DNA of 64,000 nucleotides from Larimichthys crocea (taxonomy: Eukaryota; Chordata; Actinopteri; Sciaenidae), in assembly GCF_000972845.2 (NCBI RefSeq), contig NC_040019.1, positions 9,987,868 through 10,051,867 on the forward strand. Direction: 5' to 3'. The notes under the pieces are model-generated. The model saw nothing but the letters and a program-made list of their open reading frames with translations. It ran no database searches and had not been told where the DNA came from. Position 1 is the stretch's first letter. Each line of letters starts with the position of its first letter. Positions 11,609-23,049 of the stretch are shown here, piece by piece. Position numbers and translations under genes: made by a program.

Positions 11609-11797
11609 CTGTCCATGATGCAGAAAGATCATTTTAAATGTATTTCTGAGTTTCTGTAAGACATTTTAAAAGTATAATTCTGGTCGCTGTCCATGGTGCT
11701 GAAAGATAGATTCACTAGAATTCTATATGTGCTGTCCTTGGTGCTGAAATACAGCACTATTTAAATGCTAGTGGATCTGTCCATAGTTCTGAAATGC
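11609..11797. repeat. Degenerate 45-bp array of CTGTCCATGGTGCTGAAA
   Basis: The phrase CTGTCCATGGTGCTGAAA or a variant starts at 11609, 11687, 11732 and 11777. The last three are exactly 45 bases apart; the first gap is 78. Between the phrases lie AT-rich linkers ending in ATTT or TTCT. It abuts the TTTAGTC element and may be part of its end or a separate degraded satellite. Confidence 0.75.
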
Positions 11798-11799
11798 AA

Positions 11800-12610
11800 C
11801 TGAAGAGGCCTACAATATACATGTAGATGTTAGGTCGATCAGCAAGGTTAGGTCATAGTGACAGTGTACTGTCAGCTGTTTTATTCACTACATGCATACA
11901 GTATATAGACCATAAACCTCTTTTGTTTGATGACTGGCAGGGTCATAGTTTCTGTACTGTTTCTCTAAATCTGGGGGGTTGTAATGACTTCATTAAAAGT
12001 TCACATTCTACAGTTAGATGCAGATTTGAGGTTTGAGGTTGATTTTTAAAAATTTCTACTGTCAATATTTTTACATTTGTCCGGTTTAGACCAAAGAAAG
12101 AAGAAGAAGATAATTAGAATAAAGGGGGTTCTGTATTTCTTCACTAGAATTATATTTTTTAAGCACTGTAAGAAGGTTTTTTGAAAAACATTTAGACATC
12201 ATCTCATCATGTAGAGAGATACATTCGACTGAAAATATAGCCAAATTAGTTCAGGTGGTGGGGTATCACTGCGAAACTCAGCCATTTTTTCTAAAATCCT
12301 GGTTACAGATTTAATGACTGGGGATTGTTGACCTCCACACCTCCAGCAACTGTGCACAGGCTGCTTATGTGTCTTTGATCTTATGCGGTGCATGACTTAT
12401 GAATGATACTTGATCATTACAGTAGAGCACCGTTGCACATGCAAGTTACATTACTCATTTGTCGCTTAATGATATGCATGTTACCAGCTTATTAGTAGCT
12501 TAGTCATTACAAATCACCTGCTTTACTTAGAATGTCAAGCTTTCAAGGTGGCAACATTATAGCGTTATATTCTCCCTCAATTACAGTTTTGAATAACCTA
12601 AACCCATATA
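11800..12610. other. Non-coding, nothing recognised
   Basis: AT-rich sequence with a short GAAGAAGAAGA run near 12102. No gene or repeat was recognised. Confidence 0.55.
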
Positions 12611-12700
12611 AATCACAACACAAAACTAAAAGCATTAGTAAAGCCCCAGTAACTTAATCACAACACAAAACTAAAAGCATTAGTAAAGCCCCAGTAACTT
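12611..12700. repeat. Perfect two-copy tandem duplication, 45-bp unit
   Basis: The unit starting AATCACAACACAAAACT at 12611 is repeated without change at 12656-12700. It is A-rich and unrelated in sequence to the duplication at 2747. Confidence 0.95.
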
Positions 12701-12942
12701 CAGATCTTGTGGGAGTAAAATTACTGTCATCATTCTAAAATGAAGTCTAAGTCATAGCCCACACACTCTGTTTGACACTGTTTATTACTATGTGTAAGTT
12801 ACTACACTTCACCTTTTGTAAGAGCAGGACAATGCAGCACACAATTATGACATTCAGCAGTCTCCAATATATGGGTGTTTTTTGGCAATGGGATATTTGT
12901 ATTTGTTTGCTTTTTGGTGTTGTTATTTGAACAAATCCGTTT

Positions 12943-12970
12943 ACTACTACTACTACTAATACTACTAGTA
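12943..12970. repeat. (TAC)n microsatellite
   Basis: TACTACTACTACTAATACTACTAGTACT, imperfect, immediately left of the LINE tail at 12968. Confidence 0.85.
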
Positions 12971-13140
12971 CTTATTCATCCATCCATCCATTTTCTGAGC
13001 CGCTTATCCTTATCAGAGTTGCGGAGGCTGGAGCCTATCACAGCTGGTATGGGGAGAGAGGCAGGGTAGACCCTGTACAAGTTGCCAGTTCATCACAGGA
13101 CACATAGAGACAAACAATCATTCACAGTCACATTCACTAA
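12968..13140 (-). mobile_element. LINE 3' tail fragment, RTE-like
   Basis: The plus strand begins CATCCATCCATTTTCTGAGC and continues through the GGCTGGAGCC, CACAGCTGGTATGGGGAGAG and ATTCACAGTCACATTCAC landmarks of a very common teleost repeat. Read on the minus strand it ends in ATGGATGGATG, the tandem-tail form of RTE-group LINEs such as Rex3 or Expander. Only the 3' untranslated part is present; no coding sequence. Exact family is uncertain. Confidence 0.7.
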
Positions 13141-15212
13141 AGTGACTACTAATAATTAATATGTCTAAATAATAATAAAAACACCATAGTAAGTTAGTCA
13201 CTTTCTTATGTACCAACATCTCTTGCAATTCTAGGTATTATTTAACGATAATTCCTCCCATTTTAATCCTAATACCACCTCTGATACTAGATACTCCAAA
13301 TACTATATTCCACAGCTGTACTCTACTATTGAACCTCAATAAAATCATATGGATGAAAGCTTAACTTAATATCAAGCTGCTGAAACTCTGTCTCAAATCA
13401 TCTTTTGGTCCGGTTAACGATGGCTGCTTAAAAAGTAAGGGTCCTCTTGTGCAGTTTCAATGTTTTGAAGTTTAAAAATTTGCCTCTTCTTCCAAAATTT
13501 TGAGTAATTGAACAAAACAGAAATGCAATCCAGAGACATTCTACTGCACTGACTGATCAAAGCTGTACATTACAGTTTTTACAGATTCCAATACACCCCG
13601 ATGTACGGTGTACCACCCAATGTACTGACAGCTTTGCAACTCACTAGTTCCCCAATGGTCCACTTGCAGTCAAGTGTTTGAAGCATTCACCAAAGGGCAA
13701 AGAACCTGGCGGGACCAGTATTGCCGAGAACTCAATGAGGCTAAATGGATAAATGGGGCCATTACAGAGTCATTAGCCTGGAAGTGGTGGTGACACGTGA
13801 CAAGTTGCCTTTGCATTAGTAGACATAAAATACTCCAGGGATCATTGAAGTCGTTACATTTCATAATTCTATTGGTCGTAGCTTTTAATTTGAAACTTCC
13901 CTTCAACTTTGTTCATTAGCATATTCCAAGATTTACTGTCACCGGGGGAAAAGGAACTCTCCAAATACTTTCAACCTGGATCTACAGGCATGTACTCTAA
14001 TGCCACATTGTCAAACGATTCACAAGTCACTGTCAGACTCTCTCTGATATATGAGTCACTATGTAAGGACAGACTGGATTTTCAGAGACTGAAAATGTCA
14101 TGGCTTTATCAAACACGTCAAAGCAAGCAAAGTATTTACTGTGTTTTTTTTAGGTATGTTTTCCATGTGTGACTGTGGATGGTGGAGAAGTACTGGGTAT
14201 AAAAAAAATAAAAATAAAAAAAAACTATGCATGCTGGTCATGAATACCATAGTGAACCATCAACACCACCGCTGCACTGGGTACGCCTGTCTGAAGCAAT
14301 GTGTAGCAGTGTGTGTGTGGTGTGTGTGTATGGTTGAGTGATGACAAGCAGACTGTTGGTAGGATGCATATTTTAAATTTCCCCCATCTGCAGAGAGGAT
14401 GTGCTGGTGAGGAATTGTTGGCAAACTAAAAAGGAGGATTAAAAGAAGAGGCAAACATATGAAAAAGAATAATTGGCAATATATTAATTATTTGAAAAAT
14501 GTGATTTGAATTCCATCGTGTACCACACAATCTCACACACGCACAAAAATATTCATATTATATAATAATAATAATAATATAATATTTCAAGCCCACTAAA
14601 CCCCCTCTGAACATATAGAGCATGATCTTCAATTTTGAATGTTTGTCGATTGTTGGACAGAGACCTGGTGAGCAAACAGACTTCTTGGGCATTTGGCATA
14701 GCAGGTATTAGAGATAAAATGAGGTGTTCTGTTGTTCTGCTTCTACATCACCTTTCAGACAAATAAATTCAGCGAAAGCGTTCCCCAGGCAGAGCTGACA
14801 GGACGGCGGTTTTACAGATATATGAAGGTCTTATTGGTGAATTTGGATGAAAACTAAAATCAAACTCTCGAAGTCCAATCTAAAATAGACTGCACTGTTA
14901 TTTTCTGCGACAGTGTACATATTTGCTTTGCAAATTGTCTGCCAAATGCTGTGCTCCTTAATGTTCTGCACCATTGCTAACAAACACTGTTTATCTTTAG
15001 TTTGTGAACCACCATTACTGTTTACATTGTGTCCCAATGTCCTCGCTTGTCTCCTCAGAAGCTTGGAGGCCTTTTTCCCCTCCCTTCCTTTCTGACTGTC
15101 AAGACACGTTTTGATTTCTAAATAATTCTTACAACCAAGATTGTTTGTGAAATCCATTAAATAGCCACAGTCACTGAACAAACATTTTGTGATCAATGTG
15201 ATTGGATATTTT

Positions 15213-15262
15213 ATTTAGAAAAAAATAAAATAAATAAATAGTAAAAATAAATAAATAAAGGA
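15213..15262. repeat. AAATA-type A-rich microsatellite
   Basis: Runs of AAATA/AAATAAATA with one GT interruption near 15240. Confidence 0.85.
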
Positions 15263-17367
15263 GCAGATCTCCAATAAGGCCAATAATACAGACTTCTCCT
15301 ATAGTCTTCATGATTTACAAATCTGCAAGCCCCACCACTATACAGTATATAAGCATGTCTGTATTACTATTGACCTATCTCGCAAAGTGAAAAATAATTC
15401 TTGTATCTGCTGATTCGGATCCACTCTAAAGTTTAATGGGTTCTTCCTTGGCCCATGCCAGGGGAAGACTGAGATAATAATTCAAGCAGCATCTGAAGTC
15501 AGTTCAGGCCAATCTCCACATTCACAACACACCACATATCCAGTAAGCATTTTTTATTGAGTAAGCATTTTGTTGAGATAATTTTTTACTGTTTAGTGTT
15601 TATACCAGTAACATTGTTTATTTTTCAAAAAGCACATCCAAAATGCTTTAAAATAAAAAAATGAAAAGTTGAATTGTCATCAGAATATCGCCATTTGCTT
15701 CTGAGAATGTTTCGGCTAATACAATCCACCTCTTTTGCTCTCCACACAGACTGTTTAACTGCATGCAACCCAAGCCGGATCAATGATGATTGGTCAATAC
15801 TACTCGGAGTACGAACGGAAATCAGAACGGCCAAAAATCTTGGTCCCTTGCCTACAGATTCTGCATTCATATGTAGATATCTGATAATAGAGATTAATCT
15901 AGCTCAATTAATACCTCTAATTAACACCTCTAATTAACAGGTCTTTCAGTCATATGTGTTAAAACATTTAAAGTCTTACCAAGGAACAATATGAACCTTT
16001 CTCAAAATAGCACCTTATTAGCCCCATCACCTACTGTGCAAACCATACTAAGAACCTAATTTACGCACATCAACTTGACTTCTTGTAAGTGGAATTAAGG
16101 AGCAATATGCCAACATTCATGTCATTCACTATCTCATTATTGGTGAGCATGCGTTCCTTTATGTCAAATATTACCAAAGTTTGTAACTCACAGCCTTCTG
16201 GGAATACCACTGTCAGGTAAAAATATACTTTTATACTGTGCAGATTTGACTCCATTATCCACATAACTACAATAATTGTGCCATATCCAACACCAGCACA
16301 GACACAATACCCTTACAGGAGCTAAATTTAACTAGACTGTAATGATCTCATATCTACCTCCTTGTTGGAGGCCATGGGCTGAATCTTCCTCCTAGCTGCC
16401 CAAAAGACTGTTAGCGCTTGCTAGATTGACAACCTACTAATGGCTGATCTCTAAGGCTTAGGCCACAGAGATGTTTCTACCCGGTGTTAGTACACGCTGT
16501 TGTGGAAGCCTGTCACACTGTACCCAGGCCTCTCCCTGCCAAGGCTATGAACAAGAAGACAGATGTCCAAATAGCCAGCAGGTCCATCAGTCATGAGGAT
16601 TTTTTCTCTCACAGGATGAGGGAAGGAGGGTCAAGTGGGAGAAACACAGATGAATGAAGATGACACCATTCTAGCCTCTATGCTACTCTAATGAAAAACA
16701 AACTCATTTTCCGGAAGTTTTTCGGGGCAATAAGACAGTCAGCAAGCTGGATCCAGACAGAGAAACAACAACTTTTTAAAATTATTACTTCACTATTGAG
16801 GCCACCTGAATCATCAATTTTAAGCCAAAAGTCCTTTGCTGAGTATAAGAAAAAACAAATATTCACAATTCAAACGTGTGCTTGTTGGCCAATGTTTGAA
16901 ACAAAACAAAACATAGCAAAATGAAATAAAATGACAGAACATATCAAAACATCACATTAGTGTCTTTGTGACAACACTCTGGTTAAAGTAAGTTTGACAC
17001 AAATACAACTTGTTCAGATGAAGGGCACATCATGGGCTGAATGACTTTACTGAGGTTCGGGGAGTTTTACTGTCATCGTGACAATAATAAACAGATGGTT
17101 AAGGTTTGGTAACTATCGATGTGATGAAAACAATTCTCATTGTTGGTAATGGAAAATGAACAGCCTTCACCCATGTTACAGTCCAAATTCTATCTGGACC
17201 TCCTGCTCCTTAGACAGACTTGAGTTGTGAGTTTTCGATAAAGTCAACTGACTTCCTTCTTTGCTTCTGTCATAATTATTACCCCACGATATGCACATCA
17301 ACAGATATTTTTAAAAAACCAAAGAGCAAAATGAGTTTGTGACTTAAGTGTTCAATGCAAGCTAAAC

Positions 17368-17400
17368 TTTAAACTTTCTGCAATGCACAGAAAGTTTAAA
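17368..17400. repeat. Perfect 13-bp inverted repeat (hairpin)
   Basis: TTTAAACTTTCTG and CAGAAAGTTTAAA are exact reverse complements separated by the 7-base loop CAATGCA. No T-run or gene end adjoins it, so a terminator role is not indicated. Confidence 0.9.
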
Positions 17401-18039
17401 TCACAGTGACAAGGACCTTGAATGAAGTATATAATATGAGCGGTATTACAGGTAATCTCACCACATGTGGCAATGTTGCTGCCAGTGTGTGGGTGGCTGC
17501 TCAGCATGTAATAACCATATTTCTAATTGCCCATCTGGCACAAAAGCAAAGGACTTAGCAACCGTGGGTGCACACCATGTCACAAAGTTAAGCAAACCAT
17601 GAGTTTCCTTGAAAACGTTCTGAGTATAGTGGGTGGGATTCAACAATCTGCCAGTGTTTCTGGATGACTGCTAAATTCTTAACGGAGAAGAGGACTTATC
17701 TATTAGAGTGTTGCCTGTGACACTTTCCCTTCACCTTTAAAATACTGTTTGGCTGTATCATCATAACCCCCTTTCTTTGGTAACTTCTTCTTAAAATGAT
17801 TAAAAGCCTGTGAGATAAGTCAGCTGAAATACAAAGAATAAATCAAAAGTACAAGTTGAATGGATGTGGTGAAGCCTTGATTCCACTGGACAATGCTGTT
17901 TGAGTCCGTCCTCCAGTTTCATGCTAGGAGCATTTCAGAAGTGGAGTATATTGCCAAGCTTTGTTAACTTAGATTTTGGAAATGTGTCCTTCATTTTAGT
18001 GCTTCTAGGATGGATTAGTAAGATACATAGATAAATTGT

Positions 18040-18500
18040 TTAATTGTTTAAATTTGTGTCTGTTTCTACACTCAGAAGTCTCCGTAGGAGTGTTTTATTT
18101 TGAAAACTGACCGGATTCTTTATGATGTGTCTGTGTCTGACTTCCAGCCAACTTGATCTGCTCAGTGCTGCTTGACGCAGCTGGTCGCAGCTTTCGTCAA
18201 AAATAGACCAGCCGTGTATTCTCCACGGAGCAGAGCTGAGAGCCACTTCTGGGACACTTCTGAAACATGCTGGGGCACTTCTGGTGGAATCACAAGTAAT
18301 GTGTAAAACAGCCGCGATCAGCTCAACATGTTGAATCATGTTGCAGCAGTGCCCAGTGAAAACGAGTAGTTCACCAGCATTTTACATGAATCTCTATTTG
18401 ATGTACTACTATGGACATTTGGTAGATTTTAGACGACTGGATACAAAAAAACTATTGACATTATAGATTAACGCCTAAAGTGTGGGACTAGAGAAATGAA
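18040..18500. mobile_element. Probable old interspersed repeat, unclassified
   Basis: The segment has decayed CpG sites, phrases such as CCGTGTATTCTCCACGGAG (imperfect dyad) and repeated CACTTCTGG words (three near 18243-18285). The texture matches a teleost repeat I have a vague memory of, but ends and terminal repeats were not found. Confidence 0.3.
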
Positions 18501-21500
18501 TTTCAATGCAGGGTTATTTTTTCAGCCATACTGTAGTAGTGGAATTACTCTAGTGGAATACTCATAGATCCACTAGCAAGGCTTTAGAGCCATAAGGGCC
18601 CTCAACTCAGCTTTAGTCTCAGCTCAGTTTTTAAAAGTTATTATTATCACCATTATCATCATCATTATTACTGTTATTAACATTTTCTGTCCATAGTTAA
18701 TGGTGAAATAATGAAATTATCCAGTTTGTTTCTATTGCCACATGGATTTGATGAATTTGTTACCACTGGAATATATTAAACCATCAACTGATTAAAAGCT
18801 ATACTAACTATACATGTATAAAAAGAAAATGTATTATTTATATATTAATATATATTTAAAGCACCCATAGTTAATTTATGCAGTGCATAGTATGCATGTC
18901 ATTTATGTTTATAAATCATCCAATGACTGTATGATGAAAGTAAGCCTGACTGAATCTAAATCCTCTCGTTGGTTTAATTTCTAACAACATATGTAATCAC
19001 TGCAAACAATCGTGCTTTTGCAATTATTCCAAAGCCATTAAAAAAAACACGTTTCAGGCACTTAAGTCTGTCACAAACTAAACAAAGCAATAACTGTAAC
19101 TTTGGTGCACTGTACACAAATTTGCAGAATACCAGGTTGTAGCCAGCCACACATATTATTACTATAGTGCAGAATGTTTAAGGATACTTCATCAGGACAG
19201 AAACCTGCTGTTGCACTGCACGTTGTAGGTTAAAACTTAAAACTCACAGCACATGTTTTGTGATTAGATAATTATAGAACATGCTCTTTTATCTATTGTT
19301 GAATAGCAACTGTTCACATGCATTTCACCCATATAATGTGAGACACAGACCATTATCACGTGAGTTCTCACTCTTTGTTACTGTTTTTGGCAATGTATGT
19401 AAGTTAAACAAATAAGTGAGCTTTGTTTGTTTCGCACTCCAGACAGAAGAAGAGAATAAACATATGCAATGAGATAACAAAGGGAAAGATAACAGAACAG
19501 CCTTGAGAGCAGTTGTTCAGTCTAAATAATTAAGGAGCGATTAGGATGTGGCCAAAGGCGGGTCTGATGGCTTCAGTGGCATGCTGTGGACTGGGCTGAA
19601 GCTCTACATTCACAAAATATGCGTTATTGTAGCCAGCAATGAAAAAATCTCATGCCTTCCACTTTTCCATTTTCCACTTCACAGCAGCTCTTACTGTCCT
19701 CAGCATTCTCTTCCTCCCTTTAACTCTGTATGTACACGTCTTTCTTCATTCCTTTTCCGATTATATTTGCTCCTTTGCCTTTTTCATGTGCATACCTACT
19801 CATCATTTATGTGTTCGATGTAGCACTGTAAAGACTTTTCTCAGCTCTGGGCACTTTTTAAAGCATATTACACTTATGATACTCCGTTTTCACCTTCACT
19901 TAATCATTTCGACATTTCATTTAATGCCTTGCTCTTTCATTTGTTAAAACTCTGGTCTGTGTGTTTGTTTGCAGAGAGTCCTGGCTACCTCATTGTAAAA
20001 TAAATGGAGTTTTGCTAATGAAGTGCTAATTTAAGCTGTGATGATATTTTAATCACCCTAAGTAGAAGGAGAGCTTTTAGATGCCTGAGCCTGGCAGGAG
20101 TTTAGCACATTATTGAAGCTTTAGCCCCAAGTATATAATAGTTTTAGTAGATTTGCAAGTAAAAGATACATACACCATTCTCTTTAGATGCAAATTCACA
20201 AAACACCATGTACACCTGTGTCTCATTACGAATCACAGCATGAAGGCAATCAGGATAACTGCGTCTGAGAAGAAAATTTGAAAGAAACACAAGGATGGAC
20301 AGTGAAACTGGAACATTACTGAATGTGATGCTCCGTGAATTAAATAGAAAAAGGAAAAACAAGATTGTTTGGAGGATTGAGTTCTAGGATTTCTGATAAG
20401 AAAACATTACAGAGTGACAAAAGGTGAGTGAGAGTGCAGATCCTATATGTTCAAAGTTTAACAAGGTAAAGGAAACAACGTCTGATTGCAGGGACGCTGG
20501 AAAGACATGAAAACACATCAGCATGCACAAAGCCAGTCTCAAAGCAAGTTGGTGTGAGGGAACGCTTTCCAATTGAGCAAAGCATTGTCAGTGGCATTGT
20601 GCCTGAAAAAAGGGTGTTATAAAGGCCAAACAAGGCGAGGCAAGTGATTCCATGCCAAACTGATTACAAACACAAATCAAAGAGATGGCAAAATAACATT
20701 TTGTGACATTGTTGTACAGTGCAAGATGTATGGTGCCTTCTGGCACTTTAAATTTTTTCTTAAGTTTAATTTATGACTTGTGTTAGGCTGACTGGTGGAG
20801 AAGTGTTGTGTGATTGAAGAAGGTGCTCAGAAGAAGTGTCGGTGTGGGCGCCATAGCGCAGGAAACCTGCCTTACTGACTGCCAGCAAACGTCCTGGTCC
20901 ACATGGACGCGTTTATAACAGATGCAGTGCTGAGGAGGCAAAGGGAAACAACACAAGCTCTAGTGAGGCATCAAGGCAAAACCATGGTCTGTTCAGATAC
21001 AAAACAAGCCATATGCTTTGCACCGTGGTGTGTGTGTGGACTAAAGGTTTGTCACTTGAGCACAGACATATTTGAATGCTAGAAGATGGAACTGACCCCA
21101 GACATTAATAAACCTGTAATAAACCTGCAGCTATAATTTTTTATAGTAGTCATCAGACATAGCTACACCTTTGAGTCTCACCCTCATAGTATTTTCTTTT
21201 TTTTTTTTTTCAAAGAATCAATCCATAATGTTTTGACCTCTGGCTTATGAGCGGCTCGTATCTGGAAGGTCACCAGTTTGTTCCCTTGGAACCGGCAGTT
21301 AGAATCAGGATGGGGAAAGTGAAAGAGCAGCACTCACCCCTTCCTTATTACCTTGAGTAATTAAAGCCCTTAATCCCCAGATTAAGACAGATCAGGCTTT
21401 AGTTGTACTAAGAAGCTAGCAGGTGTGAATGTGTGTACAGTAACGTGTGATTAAGAACAGGGCCCTGCTGTAGACAAAAGAGAGCTCTTCTCTCAGGGAA

Positions 21501-21800
21501 ATCTTCCTTTGAATAAAAGTTTTAAAAAGAGGAATTATTAGAATTAGAAGAATTAGAAATAATTTACCTTTACAGACATTGCACTAATTGCCTGTCGTTG
21601 ATTTTAATTTATTGGCTTTCTAGTTTCGGCTCATAGTGCTTGAGTGTGTAATATGAATGTGCAAATATCTGAAGCAGATGTCTGGACGAGAAAGAGTTCA
21701 CACGTAGCAGATAGCAAACAACATGTCATAAATATTGACATCTCATTGTGACAGCTGCAAACTCCTAAATTCCTGTCTGTACCCCCTCAGCAAACACAGA
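18501..21800. other. Non-coding, nothing recognised
   Basis: AT-rich with short AT microsatellite-like stretches near 18840. Frames at 19548-19947 and 20144-20633 lack context. T run at 21197-21211. Confidence 0.5.
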
Positions 21801-21803
21801 CAA

Positions 21804-21818
21804 ACACACACACACGCG

Positions 21819-21849
<31 letters not shown>
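21804..21849. repeat. (CA)n microsatellite
   Basis: CA dinucleotides with one GCGCACG interruption near 21815. It produces the Val/Cys stretch inside the spurious 148-codon minus frame at 21743-22189. Confidence 0.95.
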
Positions 21850-22339
21850 GAACACCCTTTTGTGTCAACAGAAGATTCTGAGTTGTGTTGAAAGCTTGTA
21901 CAGTAGTAAGAGCGACACTCTGTCTTCTAGGGAAAATAGTGACTGCCATGAAGAGATGCTGGATTTGCTCTCTGGGACCTGTTTGAGCTGCTTGGTGCTC
22001 CTGGAGCTCACTGTGCCAAGCATCTGGAGCAAAAAAAATGTAGTGCAGAATATACATAAAATGGTATTTGCATGATGATGAGAATGATGTAAAGCAATTT
22101 CCATAGCATGGGAGAAAAGTAACGGCAAAAACTGTTTTCCTGCAGTGTCTGTGAAACGTGTAAAGACAATGCACTGACATTCTATCCAAAGAAATGATGT
22201 TCTTGTTAGTTTACCATCTTTTACCTGATCTTTATCTAATTTGATTAAGGCACTCAATAACATCGTCTCCTGCGTCACTTGTCTTAGTATGGGTCTGTAA
22301 CACAGAGACTAACGCAGCATCTTAAATGTGAGTGATGTC

Positions 22340-22545
22340 CTGATGACAGCTCAATCTCATAAACAACCGGGATGGGCTTGAAGTTATTGAGCACGGCCGG
22401 TGGGGCAGCGAGTGGCCAAATCGCTTCATCGTATGTGCCAATCTTCCCGCAGCTCTAATGTAATTAGTGTGGATCTCCTCTGCCTGCTCTGGCCTTTTGT
22501 TGTTTGATAAATGTAATTAGATAAAATGAGCATCAGTAAACTGAG
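22340..22545. promoter_or_regulatory. Conserved-noncoding-element-like stretch
   Basis: Balanced composition without simple repeats, carrying two TGTAATTAG words (homeodomain-type TAATTA cores) about 60 bases apart at roughly 22460 and 22513, with no open frame. Texture only; conservation cannot be tested here. Confidence 0.15.
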
Positions 22546-22850
22546 GCTTAGATAGTCTGAGAAAACGTGACAATAAAGTCATTGTCATTAACAAAGTGGC
22601 TGGAAATGGGCACGGCCTCCTTCTCCTTCAAGTGAGGTTAAATTGCATGTACACACACACGCACACACCTGAGTGTTTCTATTCTTACAGGCAGAAAATG
22701 TTAATATAAACAAAATGTCTATGCACAAAGACATTTTGCTAAGAGTTGCTAAGATATTGCCTAGTTCCAAATTGACATGAAACACATATTACTAGCAATT
22801 TAATTCAATTCAATGACCTTTTATGACAACATTCATTAAACCTTAATTAA

Positions 22851-22876
22851 CATTTTTTTGGCCACTTGGGGGCAGC
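22851..22876 (+). promoter_or_regulatory. CTCF-like motif, second copy
   Basis: TTTTGGCCACTTGGGGGCAG is close to the CTCF core and near-identical to 5354-5383. The flanks of the two copies differ beyond roughly 25 bases on a quick reading. Confidence 0.35.
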
Positions 22877-23016
22877 AGAAACCAACAGTAAACTTATCCT
22901 AAACATGATTGACATATTAACGCCTTGCACATAAGTAATATGGCAAACAAAATAGCGTTTGAGGATATTATTAGCTATAGAAAACTTTGTGGTCCTGTAC
23001 AATTACCGTACAGGTT

Positions 23017-23049
23017 GTTTGTTTGTTTGTTTGTTTGTTTGTTTGTTTG
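23017..23049. repeat. (GTTT)8 microsatellite
   Basis: Eight uninterrupted GTTT units. Confidence 0.95.

Larger units (their letters stand above)
13141..18035. other. Non-coding desert with simple repeats
   Basis: Holds an A-rich run at 14190-14224, AAT/ATA repeats at 14558-14583, an AAATA-type run at 15213-15262 and the hairpin at 17368-17400. Frames such as 14831-15196 (minus, 121 codons) have no supporting context. The stretch 15690-15860 has above-average CpG and may be an unrecognised old repeat. Confidence 0.5.

Noticed and set aside
21743..22189. 148-codon minus-strand frame
   Set aside because: Its carboxyl part is a Val/Cys run translated from the (CA)n tract; the remainder overlaps another open frame and shows no domain.
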